From positions 62,001 to 126,000 of the forward strand of contig NZ_KE384398.1 of the NCBI RefSeq assembly GCF_000425585.1: 64,000 bases of DNA, read 5' to 3'. Shown piece after piece: positions 34,985 through 44,000 of this stretch. A model generated the notes under the pieces. The model was not told the DNA's origin. It worked only from the letters and a program-made list of their open reading frames with translations, and ran no database searches. Numbering within the stretch: the first letter of the stretch is position 1; the number at the start of each line of letters is the position of its first letter. The position numbers and the translations under genes are program-made. Source of the stretch: Terrimonas ferruginea DSM 30193 (lineage in GTDB: Bacteria > Bacteroidota > Bacteroidia > Chitinophagales > Chitinophagaceae).

Positions 34985-35926
34985 TTAGTCGACTACCGGA
35001 ACAACATTGACGGTCTTGTTGTTGCGGATCTTTTCGGGGATCGTCAGCAGTATCTCCTGCTTCAAGGCATCGATGAGTTTTTTCTTGACAAAATTGCGGT
35101 GTACGGTAAGGCTTACTTCGCGCATGGGCGCGGGTTTGCGGAATGGCCGCAGCAATTGTGTCTGCCGCGCAGGCATATCGAGTGTGGCCAGTTCGGGTAT
35201 GATGGTGATGCCGTCGTTCACTTCCACCATACGGCGGAGGGTTTCAATACTGCCCGCTTCATAATCAAAGCGGCTGGTTTCGCGGCTGATCTTTTTCAAT
35301 TCGCAAAGGTTAACGATCTGCGAACGGAAACAATGTCCTTCTTCGAGCAACCATAATTTATCAGGATCGATGTCCTGTGGCAGCACGTATGTTTTTTCAT
35401 ACACGGCATTCTTCCGCGACACATAAGCCATCAGTTCTTCATAAAACAAAACGAACTCCTGCAAACCTGTTTCCTGTAATGGAGTTACCAATATACCGGC
35501 ATCGATCTTGCCTTCGCGCAGCCGCTGCACGATCAGTTCGGTCATCATCTCATGCACCACCAGCCGGACCGAAGGATATTTTTTGGTAAAGGACTGTACG
35601 AACAGCGGCAGCAGGTAAGGTGCCAGTGTGGGAATAATACCAATGCGCAGCTCCCCCATCAGTATCCCTTTTTTATGTTGTACCGTTTCGAGCAGGCGGG
35701 TGCGTTCGGTCAGGATCTTACGTGCCTGCTCGATGATTTCTATACCGGCTTCGGTGGGTACCACTGGTTGCTTGCTGCGGTCAAATATTTTGAGGTCGAG
35801 TTCTTCTTCCAGCTTTTGTATCTGCATGCTTAAGGTAGGCTGGGTTACATAGCAGTTTTCGGCTGCGGTGGCGAAGTGCCGCCAGTTGTCAACGGCTACC
35901 ACATATTCAAGTTGCGTGAAGGTCAT
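34985..35926 (-). CDS. oxyR: OxyR-type LysR transcription factor
   Basis: A 313-residue LysR-family regulator. The DNA-binding winged helix-turn-helix is at 1-60 (TQLEYVVAVDNWRHFATAAE, then TQPTLSMQIQKLE). The effector domain carries GHCFRSQIVNLCELKK with Cys199 and Cys208, the same numbers and spacing as the peroxide-sensing disulfide of E. coli OxyR, together with the preceding LLEEGHC block that is highly conserved in true OxyR. It therefore should switch on peroxide-defence genes by disulfide formation. None (catalase, ahpC, dps) is adjacent in this window. A possible small transcript runs divergently upstream at 36053-36160. Confidence 0.93.
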   Translation of the reverse strand: MTFTQLEYVVAVDNWRHFATAAENCYVTQPTLSMQIQKLEEELDLKIFDRSKQPVVPTEAGIEIIEQARKILTERTRLLETVQHKKGILMGELRIGIIPTLAPYLLPLFVQSFTKKYPSVRLVVHEMMTELIVQRLREGKIDAGILVTPLQETGLQEFVLFYEELMAYVSRKNAVYEKTYVLPQDIDPDKLWLLEEGHCFRSQIVNLCELKKISRETSRFDYEAGSIETLRRMVEVNDGITIIPELATLDMPARQTQLLRPFRKPAPMREVSLTVHRNFVKKKLIDALKQEILLTIPEKIRNNKTVNVVPVVD

Positions 35927-36052
35927 TGCAATAGATTATTTCTATTAAAAACGCAAAATTAATCAATTTCAGCGATCTCCGGGAACGTTCCCATAACACT
36001 GATAATGACCTCAACAAGGGCCGCTCCTGTTTTTATAAATTGATTTGAAACA

Positions 36053-36100
36053 ATGACAGCAGAAGAAACTATGGGAAAAATAGAAAAAGTTGTAATTTAG
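36053..36100 (+). CDS. Possible 15-aa peptide upstream of oxyR
   Basis: A tiny frame (MTAEETMGKIEKVVI) starts after an in-frame stop, with GATTTGAAACA before the ATG. It is the only open frame of note in the transcript that ends at the terminator at 36125-36160. It may be chance; no family is known for it. Confidence 0.2.
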   Translation: MTAEETMGKIEKVVI

Positions 36101-36124
36101 ACGCAGGTTTAATGGTTAATGGTT

Positions 36125-36160
36125 GCCGTCCTGCTTTTTTAAGCGGGATGGCTTTTTTTT
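36125..36160 (+). terminator. Strong terminator not assigned to a known gene
   Basis: Arms 36125-36136 and 36141-36152 pair over 12 bases with two G-U pairs and are followed by eight T. Nothing annotated on the plus strand precedes it (oxyR is divergent), so it should end a small transcript starting at 35940-36060. Confidence 0.75.
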
Positions 36161-36216
36161 GGCAGAAGGTGTAAGATTTAAGGCATAAGGTTCCCGCTGT
36201 TGATTCGTTACTCACC

Positions 36217-36265
36217 ATTCACCATTCACCAATCACTATTCACTATTCACTATTGACCATTCACC
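36217..36265. repeat. 7-copy array of ATTSACN
   Basis: Seven heptamers in phase (ATTCACC twice, AATCACT, ATTCACT twice, ATTGACC, ATTCACC) directly before the stop of the LD-carboxypeptidase gene. Confidence 0.85.
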
Positions 36266-36271
36266 ATTGCC

Positions 36272-37183
36272 TCACTCCTCCAGCATCACTTTCGACTTTG
36301 TCACCTTCAACTTATACCCCACGCCGACCTTCAACGCATAATTGCGCTCGGTATGGCTTACCGGAAAATCATAACACACCGGGTAATCGTATTCTTTTAC
36401 AATATTGTCGATGATCGTATAAACATCTGCTCCAAACGGACGCTCGGTATCTTTCATGTCACTGAACCCGCCAATGATCAGTCCCGCCAGGTTCTTGAGT
36501 TTGCCGGCGCGTTTCAACTGGTACATCATGCGGTCTATATTGTATAAATATTCGCCGATGTCTTCGATGAAGAGGATACGGCCGCGCGTTTTTAATTCGG
36601 AGTCGGTGCCTATGCCGTGTGCCAGCAACGCGAGGTTGCCGCCTACCAGTTCCGCCACGGCTTCACCGGGGCGATTCAGTTCATGCGCTTCGGCATGGTA
36701 GCGCGCCCATTTCCCTTCCAGCGCCTGGCGCAACGATTGCACGTAACGGTTGACATAGCCCGCCTCGTTGAAGGCGCCCGCCATCGGTGCATGTAAGGAA
36801 GAAATGTAATAGTTGCTGTAAAGATGTGTATGCAATAAGGTGATATCGCTGTAACCAACGATCCACTTGGGTTGCTTGCGGAATTTCTTAAAGTTCAGTT
36901 GATCGACCAGGTGTGTCATACCATAACCACCGCGTCCGCAGAGGATCGCCTTTACTTCCGGATCGTCCATCATTTCCTGCAGATCGGCCAGCCGCTCTTC
37001 CGCTGTGCCGGAAAAATAAGTTTCCGATGCACCGCCTAGGGTTTTACCAATCCGCACACGATAACCCCACTCCTCTTCCAGCACACGGATGCATTCAGCC
37101 GCTTTCTCTTTCGCCATATATCCCGCAGGACAAACTATACCGATCAGGTCGCCGGGCTGCAGGTAAGGAGGAGTCGTTATCAT
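36272..37183 (-). CDS. Muramoyltetrapeptide (LD-)carboxypeptidase, peptidase S66
   Basis: A 303-residue cytosolic S66 peptidase that trims the D-Ala from recycled L,D-linked murein tetrapeptides. Visible blocks are the N-terminal YLQPGDLIGIVCPAG, the ILCGRGGYG loop (80-88), the nucleophile Ser112 in GYSDIT, a Glu in IEDIGEYLYNIDRM and the catalytic His in PVSHTERNYAL. All three triad positions are conserved. It has no signal peptide. Its start overlaps the stop of the next gene by 4 bases (37180-37183), so it is translated second in a two-gene operon with a paralogue. Confidence 0.92.
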   Translation of the reverse strand: MITTPPYLQPGDLIGIVCPAGYMAKEKAAECIRVLEEEWGYRVRIGKTLGGASETYFSGTAEERLADLQEMMDDPEVKAILCGRGGYGMTHLVDQLNFKKFRKQPKWIVGYSDITLLHTHLYSNYYISSLHAPMAGAFNEAGYVNRYVQSLRQALEGKWARYHAEAHELNRPGEAVAELVGGNLALLAHGIGTDSELKTRGRILFIEDIGEYLYNIDRMMYQLKRAGKLKNLAGLIIGGFSDMKDTERPFGADVYTIIDNIVKEYDYPVCYDFPVSHTERNYALKVGVGYKLKVTKSKVMLEE

Positions 37184-38211
37184 CTTATTTCAGTTAAGGA
37201 GCAAAGCCCGTCTTTTACTTCGAGGCGGTGACGGACACCACATTTTAATGCAAAATTATTCTTTTGATGCCCTACGGGAAAATCAAAGCAGACCGGGAAT
37301 TTATATTTCGCTGTTTTCTCGAGTACGATTTGCTGAATCGTTCTTCCGAATTCCTCTTCCGGGTCAGAGGGAGGCTTAATACGGAACCCACCCACTACCA
37401 GGCCCTTCAGTTTCGCCAGCTTCCCGCTTCGGTCGAGGTTCCAGAACATCCGGTCGATGCTGTACAGGTATTCGCCTACATCTTCCACGAACAATATTTT
37501 TCCTTCGGTATGAATATCGGATGCCGATCCGGTAAGCGTTTCGAGCGTACGCAGGTTACCGCCGACCAATATTCCTTCTGCCACACCGGATTTATTGCCT
37601 TCCGCTGCCGCAAATTCATATTTCATTTGTTCCCCTTCTATCGCTTTTTTCAGGGAAAGAATGGTATCGACCTGTATTTGTTCCGCCTTGCTCCAATCTT
37701 CCGGAAATCCACTGCACATTTTGGAATGAATGGATGCCACATCGATCACACGGTTCAAGTGTGAATGAAATACCGTGATATCGCTGAAGCCGATGATCCA
37801 TTTGGGGTGCTTGCGGAACGCTTTCCAGTCGAGCCGGTCGATGATGCGTACGGCTCCATATCCACCCCGGGCGCAAAGAATGGCTTTGACGGATGGATCG
37901 TCCAGCATCCGCTGAAAGTCGGCCAGCCGCTCTTCGTCAGTGCCGCCGAAGGAATAGTCCCGCCGGCCGATCGTATCACCGACACGCGTTTCATATCCCC
38001 ATTCTTTCAGTCCTGCCAGGGCCGATTGAATGTCTTCTACCTTGAGATAACCCGCAGGTGAGGTAATGCCGATCAGGTCTCCCTTCTTCAAATACGGTGG
38101 AATGCGGACAGGTTTGTGATTGTCGCCTGTGTTGAAAGCCTTACCAGTAGCGGGAAATCCTGTTGCAGCCGCAAGAACAGCCGCTGATTGTAAAAAATTT
38201 TTCCGGTTCAT
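37180..38211 (-). CDS. LD-carboxypeptidase paralogue with export signal
   Basis: A 343-residue S66 peptidase. Its N-terminus MNRKNFLQSAAVLAAATGF looks like a Tat- or Sec-type signal with hydrophobic core, followed by IPPYLKKGDLIGITSPAG. The catalytic blocks ILCARGGYGAVR, the nucleophile GFSDIT, the Glu in VEDVGEYLYSIDRM and the His in PVGHQKNNFAL match the downstream paralogue. If exported, it would act in the periplasm on mature cross-linked or turnover peptides, complementing the cytosolic copy. The start at 38211 is preferred over 38229 for the signal sequence. The 4-base overlap with the downstream copy indicates translational coupling. Confidence 0.9.
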   Translation of the reverse strand: MNRKNFLQSAAVLAAATGFPATGKAFNTGDNHKPVRIPPYLKKGDLIGITSPAGYLKVEDIQSALAGLKEWGYETRVGDTIGRRDYSFGGTDEERLADFQRMLDDPSVKAILCARGGYGAVRIIDRLDWKAFRKHPKWIIGFSDITVFHSHLNRVIDVASIHSKMCSGFPEDWSKAEQIQVDTILSLKKAIEGEQMKYEFAAAEGNKSGVAEGILVGGNLRTLETLTGSASDIHTEGKILFVEDVGEYLYSIDRMFWNLDRSGKLAKLKGLVVGGFRIKPPSDPEEEFGRTIQQIVLEKTAKYKFPVCFDFPVGHQKNNFALKCGVRHRLEVKDGLCSLTEIR

Positions 38212-38312
38212 TTTTATCAAACTGATCACCCGGAAGGTAAGCCGATTTCAGGAAAAAAGGGCTGTTATTCCCTTGCCCGTCAACCTTCTGGAAGAATATG
38301 TGCGCTTTGAGT

Positions 38313-38320
38313 TATTTTTG
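38313..38320 (+). promoter_or_regulatory. metG -7 element
   Basis: TATTTTTG, an exact TAnnTTTG, 25 bases before the ATG at 38346. Confidence 0.55.
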
Positions 38321-38345
38321 CCACGCCGAAAAGGCTCAATTTGCT

Positions 38346-40463
38346 ATGAACGATTTTAAACGATACCTGGTAACAAGCGCTCTCCCTTATGCGAACGGAT
38401 TGAAACACATCGGTCACCTGGCCGGCGCTTATATCCCGGCCGATATATATGTGAGATACCTGCGCGCGCAAAAAAGAGATGTGGTGTTTGTCTGCGGGAG
38501 CGATGAACACGGTACGGCTATTCCCATTCAGGCCACCAAAGAACACACCACTCCCCGTGCCATCATCGATAAGTACCACGAAGCGATGAAGCAGGATTTT
38601 GCCGACCTCAATATCTCATTTGATATTTATCACCGCACCAGCGATCCGCTGCACCATGAAACCGCGCAGGAATTTTTCACTTATCTCCACGAACGCAATG
38701 AACTGGAGACAAAAGAAACCGAGCAGTTTTATGACGAAGCCACCAAAACATTCCTGGCCGACCGTTATATCAAAGGCACCTGCCCCAATTGCGGCAGCGA
38801 CCGGGCCTTCGGCGATCAGTGCGAAAACTGTGGCCGTTCACTCAGTCCCGATGAACTCATCAATCCCGTAAGCACACTCAGCGGCCAGCCGCCGGTTAAA
38901 CGCAAGACCACACACTGGTACCTGCCACTCGACCGTCATGAAGAATTTTTACGTCAATGGATCCTCGAACAACACAAAGACGACTGGCGCCCCACAGTGG
39001 TGGGCCAGTGTAAAAGCTGGATCGAAGGCGGACTGCAGCCACGCGCCGTGACGCGCGACCTCGACTGGGGCATCAAAGTTCCCCTGAAAGATGCCGAAGG
39101 CAAAGTGCTGTACGTTTGGTTCGATGCGCCGATCGGTTATATCAGCGCCACCAGGCAATGGGCCATGGACAACAAGCGCGACTGGAAACCTTATTGGTAT
39201 GAAAAAGATACCAAGCTGGTGCATTTCATCGGTAAAGACAATATCGTGTTCCATTGCATCATCTTCCCGGTGATGCTGAAACTGCACGGAAATATTCTGC
39301 CGGAAAACGTACCGGCCAACGAATTCCTGAATCTCGAAGGCGACAAGATGAGCACCAGCCGCAACTGGAAACTCGAAATGCGCGACTATATCAATGATTT
39401 TGTAAAACAGGAAAACGGCGGCGGGCAATGCGTGGACATGCTCCGTTATTACCTCACGCAGATAGCCCCCGAAACAAAGGACAGTGAATTCACCTGGAAA
39501 GGTTTCCAGGACGCCGTAAACAGCGAGCTCGTGTCCATCTTCGGCAATTTTGTCAACCGCACATTCGTGCTCATGCACAAGCTCTGCGGTGGCAAAGTAC
39601 CTCCCTTTCACAACGACATCATCGACGATACCGACAAACAACTGATCACGGATATTGCGAGTGCAAAAGAAAAAATCGAATCGCTGATCGAGCAATACAA
39701 ATTCCGTGAAGCACTGTACGAAGTGATCGACCTTTCGCGCAAAGGCAATCAGTACATGCAGAAAAAAGAACCGTGGATATTGGCGAAAAAACTGGCAGAA
39801 AATCCTGCCGTTCAGCAACAGATCGACAACAGCCTGCACCTCTGCCTGCAACTGACGGCCAACCTTGCCATTTTCATTCACCCATTCCTGCCTTCAACGG
39901 CACACACCATGCTGCACATGATGAAGGTGGTGGAGAAAATGCTGGATTGGGATAATGCAGGAAAAATGAAACTGCTGAGCGTCGGTTATTCACTGCGCGA
40001 ACCGCGTTTGCTGTTCCGCAAAATTGAAGACACAGAAATAGCAGCCCAGGTAGAAAAATTAAAAGCAGGCCTTGTGAAAGCAACGACAGAAAACACCCCC
40101 ACTGAAGCAACAGATAACGCACCCGCACCTGTAAAAGAAACCATCCAGTTTGATGATTTTGCGAAGATCGATCTGCGTGTGGCCACCATTACTGCGGCGG
40201 GCAAAGTGCCGAAAGCCGATAAACTGCTGCAACTGGAAGTGGATCTTGGTTTTGAAAAAAGAACCATCGTTTCCGGCATCGCGCTGCATTTTGCACCGGA
40301 AGACATCATTGGTCAGCAGGTAGTGATCGTAGCCAATCTTGCGCCCCGCAAAATGCGCGGCATCGAAAGCAATGGCATGATCCTGATGGCGGAAGACAAG
40401 GATGGCAAACTGCGCTTTGTAAGCCCGGCAGAAGCGGTGGCGAGCGGCTCGGGAGTTAGCTGA
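38346..40463 (+). CDS. metG: Methionine-tRNA ligase
   Basis: A 705-residue class I aminoacyl-tRNA synthetase that charges tRNA(Met). The HIGH motif is at 21-24, KMSTS (the KMSKS loop variant) at 334-338, and a zinc knuckle with Cys146, Cys149, Cys159 and Cys162 (CPNC...CENC) sits in the connecting domain. The anticodon-binding helices occupy about 390-570. A C-terminal EMAP/Arc1p-type tRNA-binding domain begins near 600 (DLRVATITAAGKVPKADKLL) and is the reason for the long length. ATG 38346 is chosen over 38298 because of a promoter between them. It is a single-gene unit, followed by heptamer repeats. Confidence 0.97.
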   Translation: MNDFKRYLVTSALPYANGLKHIGHLAGAYIPADIYVRYLRAQKRDVVFVCGSDEHGTAIPIQATKEHTTPRAIIDKYHEAMKQDFADLNISFDIYHRTSDPLHHETAQEFFTYLHERNELETKETEQFYDEATKTFLADRYIKGTCPNCGSDRAFGDQCENCGRSLSPDELINPVSTLSGQPPVKRKTTHWYLPLDRHEEFLRQWILEQHKDDWRPTVVGQCKSWIEGGLQPRAVTRDLDWGIKVPLKDAEGKVLYVWFDAPIGYISATRQWAMDNKRDWKPYWYEKDTKLVHFIGKDNIVFHCIIFPVMLKLHGNILPENVPANEFLNLEGDKMSTSRNWKLEMRDYINDFVKQENGGGQCVDMLRYYLTQIAPETKDSEFTWKGFQDAVNSELVSIFGNFVNRTFVLMHKLCGGKVPPFHNDIIDDTDKQLITDIASAKEKIESLIEQYKFREALYEVIDLSRKGNQYMQKKEPWILAKKLAENPAVQQQIDNSLHLCLQLTANLAIFIHPFLPSTAHTMLHMMKVVEKMLDWDNAGKMKLLSVGYSLREPRLLFRKIEDTEIAAQVEKLKAGLVKATTENTPTEATDNAPAPVKETIQFDDFAKIDLRVATITAAGKVPKADKLLQLEVDLGFEKRTIVSGIALHFAPEDIIGQQVVIVANLAPRKMRGIESNGMILMAEDKDGKLRFVSPAEAVASGSGVS

Positions 40464-40465
40464 TG

Positions 40466-40500
40466 CGTGAATCGTCAATCGTCAATAGTGAATGGTGAAT
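40466..40500. repeat. 5-copy array of the heptamer NGTSAAT
   Basis: Five in-phase units directly after the metG stop, followed by an AACATCCCGCA/TGCGGGAATGTT hairpin (40502-40526). Confidence 0.85.
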
Positions 40501-40534
40501 AAACATCCCGCAGTTGCGGGAATGTTCCTGTATA

Positions 40535-40890
40535 CACCGCAACTGTTCGGAGAATTTTACACCCTGTCAATCTGGCATCACGCCGCCGTTGGTCTCCAGA
40601 CCAACGGACCTGCTCATTCCTGAATCATGTACGAAGTTGACCTTAACCTGGCAAAAAAACCTGACGCTTGCTTGTTGACCAACAAGGGCGCTAACTGGGA
40701 GACCAACAAGGGCGCTAACTGGGAGACCAACAAGGGCGCTAACCGGGAGACCAACAAGGGCGCTAACCGGGAGACCAACAAGGGCACTAACTGGGAGACC
40801 AACAAGGGCGCTAACTTATACCTCGCGCCGCCATTGCGTTTAAAAATGAAAAGCGACTCTTGCCCATAAACGTTCCGAACAGTTGTGGTG
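40535..40890. mobile_element. MITE-like element with inverted ends and a 24-bp minisatellite
   Basis: The ends CACCGCAACTGTTCGGA (40535-40551) and its complement (40874-40890) match at 16 of 17 bases. Inside are a perfect 10-base stem-loop (40586-40607) and about six tandem copies of a 24-bp unit (GACCAACAAGGGCGCTAACTGG type, 40677-40820). No transposase is encoded. A target duplication was not established. Confidence 0.5.
40677..40820. repeat. 24-bp tandem repeat, about six copies
   Basis: Units begin at 40677, 40701, 40725, 40749, 40773 and 40797, with only one- or two-base differences (for example CTAACTGGGA versus CTAACCGGGA). Both strands read as open repeats of eight residues because 24 is a multiple of 3; I do not treat these as proteins. 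Confidence 0.9.
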
Positions 40891-40911
40891 AGTACACCAA
40901 CCATGAAAAAG

Positions 40912-40939
40912 ACTTATAACTTACTACTTAAAACTTACA
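40912..40939. repeat. 4-copy array of ACTTANN
   Basis: ACTTATA, ACTTACT, ACTTAAA, ACTTACA in phase, then the core CCGCTGTTTCACC. It sits just outside the right end of the MITE-like element. Confidence 0.8.
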
Positions 40940-41045
40940 ACCGCTGTTTCACCTCTTCGTTGCACATCTTTCATCCCGATTAATCGCGATCAAACTCCCT
41001 CATTATCAGTATTTTTCGGTAACTTCCAGCTAAATTCTCCGCACC

Positions 41046-44000
41046 TTGAACGCGAAAGCCCGAAGCAGGAAAATATTGAAAGTCTTGGCCTGGATCATCG
41101 GCACGCTGGTGGCCCTGGCCGTAAGCTTTCATTTCTGGTTCGTCAACCACGCGGAAGAAATTATTGAAAACCTCGTAAGCTCCCAATCCAACGGCAAACT
41201 CCACCTCAAAGTCAGGAAATTCAAGTTTAATTGGTTCAGCAAAAAGATGGAACTGGAAAATGCTGTTTTCTATTCCACCGATACAGCCACTTCGTCCGCC
41301 GCTTACCAATTTGATGTGGAAAGATTACAAGTCGAAGTAAAAGCTGTATTTCCAATCTTGTTTGAGAAAAAGATTCTCATCGATTCTTTACGATTAGTCA
41401 ACCCGCATGTGACAGTCACCAAACTCCGCAACGTTCAGCGTGATACCACTTCCGGCAACGACATTTCCATTCCCAAAGAAATGGGACGCGTTTATAATTC
41501 CATCCAGGATGCGCTGAGTGTGCTGAAAGTAAAACGTTTCCAGATCGAGAATGGCAGGTTCTCACTTTACAACCGTATGCGGCCGGAGCAGCAACCGGTA
41601 GAGATCAGCAAGATTTTTTTCAACCTCGATAACCTGCAGGTAGCAGATACCAACACCACCAACGCAGCGCAAAAAATTTTCTTCAGCGACAATATCTCTT
41701 TGTCCACGCACAACCAGGACATAGCGTTACCCGACGGCATCCACCGGCTGGCTTTTAAAAACTTCCGGATAAATGTGCTGCGCAAACTCGTGGAGCTCGA
41801 CAGTTGTACCGTCTCCGCCTCGCGGCAGGACAGCAGCGGCAATTCATTCCGCGTCTTTTTCGAAAAACTTAAACTCACCAATATCGATTTTGATACGTTG
41901 TATCATAGCGAAGTGATCAAAGCCGATTCGGTGTATTGCTTCCGCCCGCGCTTCCGGCTGGATGTGCAATTGCCCGACCGTAAAAAAGGCGGCACCACCA
42001 AACCTCCCCCATCGTTAAACGAGATCGTACAACAACTGACCGGCGACATGCAACTGGCCTTTGTAATAGTGGAAGACGGTTCCTTCGACATCAATACCAT
42101 GCGTGCGGGCAGGCCAAGCTCCTTTACGTCCGAACACAACAACTTCGAGATCACCGGCCTGAGAGTACAACAGCGCGCCAAACGGCCGCTTTCTGTCGAC
42201 GGTTTTAAAATGGGCATCCGCAATTTTGAAAACTTCCTGCGCGACAGCACCTACTCTATCCAGTTCGACAGTATCCTTTTCAATAACAACCGGATCAGCC
42301 TGAGTAATTTTTCTTACAGGGAATTAACCAATAACCGCACCATCAACACCCTCACAGTTCCGCAACTCGAACTGCAGGGTTTGTCGTGGGATAATCTTGT
42401 ATTGGAACAGCAACTGATGGCAGAAAGGGTAACCTTGTACAAGCCATCCATACGTTACCATGTGCGCAACAATCCGGGAAAATCACAAAACATTTTCGAC
42501 GTACTCAGTGGTCTCGGAGAGATGATGCAACTGAGCAACCTGCATCTTATAGAGGGACAGGTCAGTCTCGTATTTCCCAACAAAAGCGAATTGGAATTGG
42601 AGAGAGCCACGCTGCACATCGCCGGTCGTGATCTTGTCAATTCAAAACAATTGAAAGGCATCCAGCAATCTGTCACGCGGCTGGACTTTGCCAAAGGACG
42701 TTTGCATGTCGGTCCCGTCACCGCGTTGTTGCAAGGCGTACAATTTACAGGGGAAACCAATCACCTCCGTGCCGATGTACTCGAGGTTACCGATATCAGC
42801 AAGGCAAAGATCAAAGCAAGCGGTGTGAATATCCGCACACTGGTGATCGACGACAAACTGCAACAAACACGCATCGAAGGTATCAGTTGGGACAGTGCTG
42901 TACTCAATCTTCCGCTGGGACGAAGAAGCACACCACAGGAAAAAGGTGAAGGCTTTATACTGCGCGACGTGGATGGACGGCGAACACGCGTATTTGCCTC
43001 CGACGACACGCGGCAACTGGAAGTTTATTTCAAACACATCGGCGCAGCATCTTTTTCTTCCGGAAAGCGACGCCACTTCCGCATTAAAGCACTCGATGCA
43101 GCGGGTGGCAATCTGCGTTACCGTCACGGTGCAGCATCGCTGGAGATGGACCGTTTCGATCTGCGCGATGGAGAACCCAGTCACTTCCAGTCGATCCGTT
43201 ATCAACGTTCGCGTACTTATGATACCATAATCGCCAGCATTCCGATGGTGCAACTGGTGCCGGATATTGACGCCTTCTTCCGCGGCGACATCGGCGCATC
43301 CGCTATCACACTCGATCGTCCAACGTTCTTCTGGCATGCGAGTGACCACGATACACTAACCAGCACGCAGGAAACCGGCTGGCCGCTTCCCGACACACGC
43401 ATTAATTCATTGAAAATAATACAACCCACCCTCAGCCTGCAATACGAACAGGCCGGCAAAAACTTTCAGCTTGAATGGGAAGGGAAAGATCCACGCAATT
43501 ATCTTCAATTGGAAGACATTGTTTCCGATGAAACGAATACGTCCTTCAGTGCACGCACGATACAATTCCTGGTCAATGGTTTCACCGTAGCGGGACCATC
43601 GGGCAGGCGCTACCATGCAGGCTCCGGAGAGATCGATGCAAAACTGAGCAACCTCCATTACCGGGAACTGGAAGGCAATGATATAGAATGGGAAGGCCAA
43701 CTCGATCAATTGAATGCACGGAACTTCACCATCGACAGCATCGGCAAAAAAAATGCAACCCTGCAAATCAAAACAGCCAGCCTTTCAGGCCTGCGGGTAG
43801 ATGCTGCGTCTATACTAAAACTGACGGAGCTTATACAAAAAAACAAAGAATTCCGTCTCAGCAATTTCACCGGCACCTACCAGGACTCTGGTGTTAACTG
43901 GAACTGGTACAATACGGCTTACGACAAACGCAGCCGTTTATTATCGCTGGATTCATTCCGCTATCAGCCGGCTCCGGAGAAAGAAGCTTTCATGGAAAAA

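Noticed and set aside
40677-40820. Possible CRISPR array
   Set aside because: The 24-bp units are directly tandem with no unique spacers, and no cas gene is in the window.
40627-40869. 80-residue open frame with octapeptide repeats (and its antisense partner)
   Set aside because: The frame stays open on both strands only because the 24-bp DNA repeat is a multiple of three; there is no start context, promoter or similarity to a protein family.
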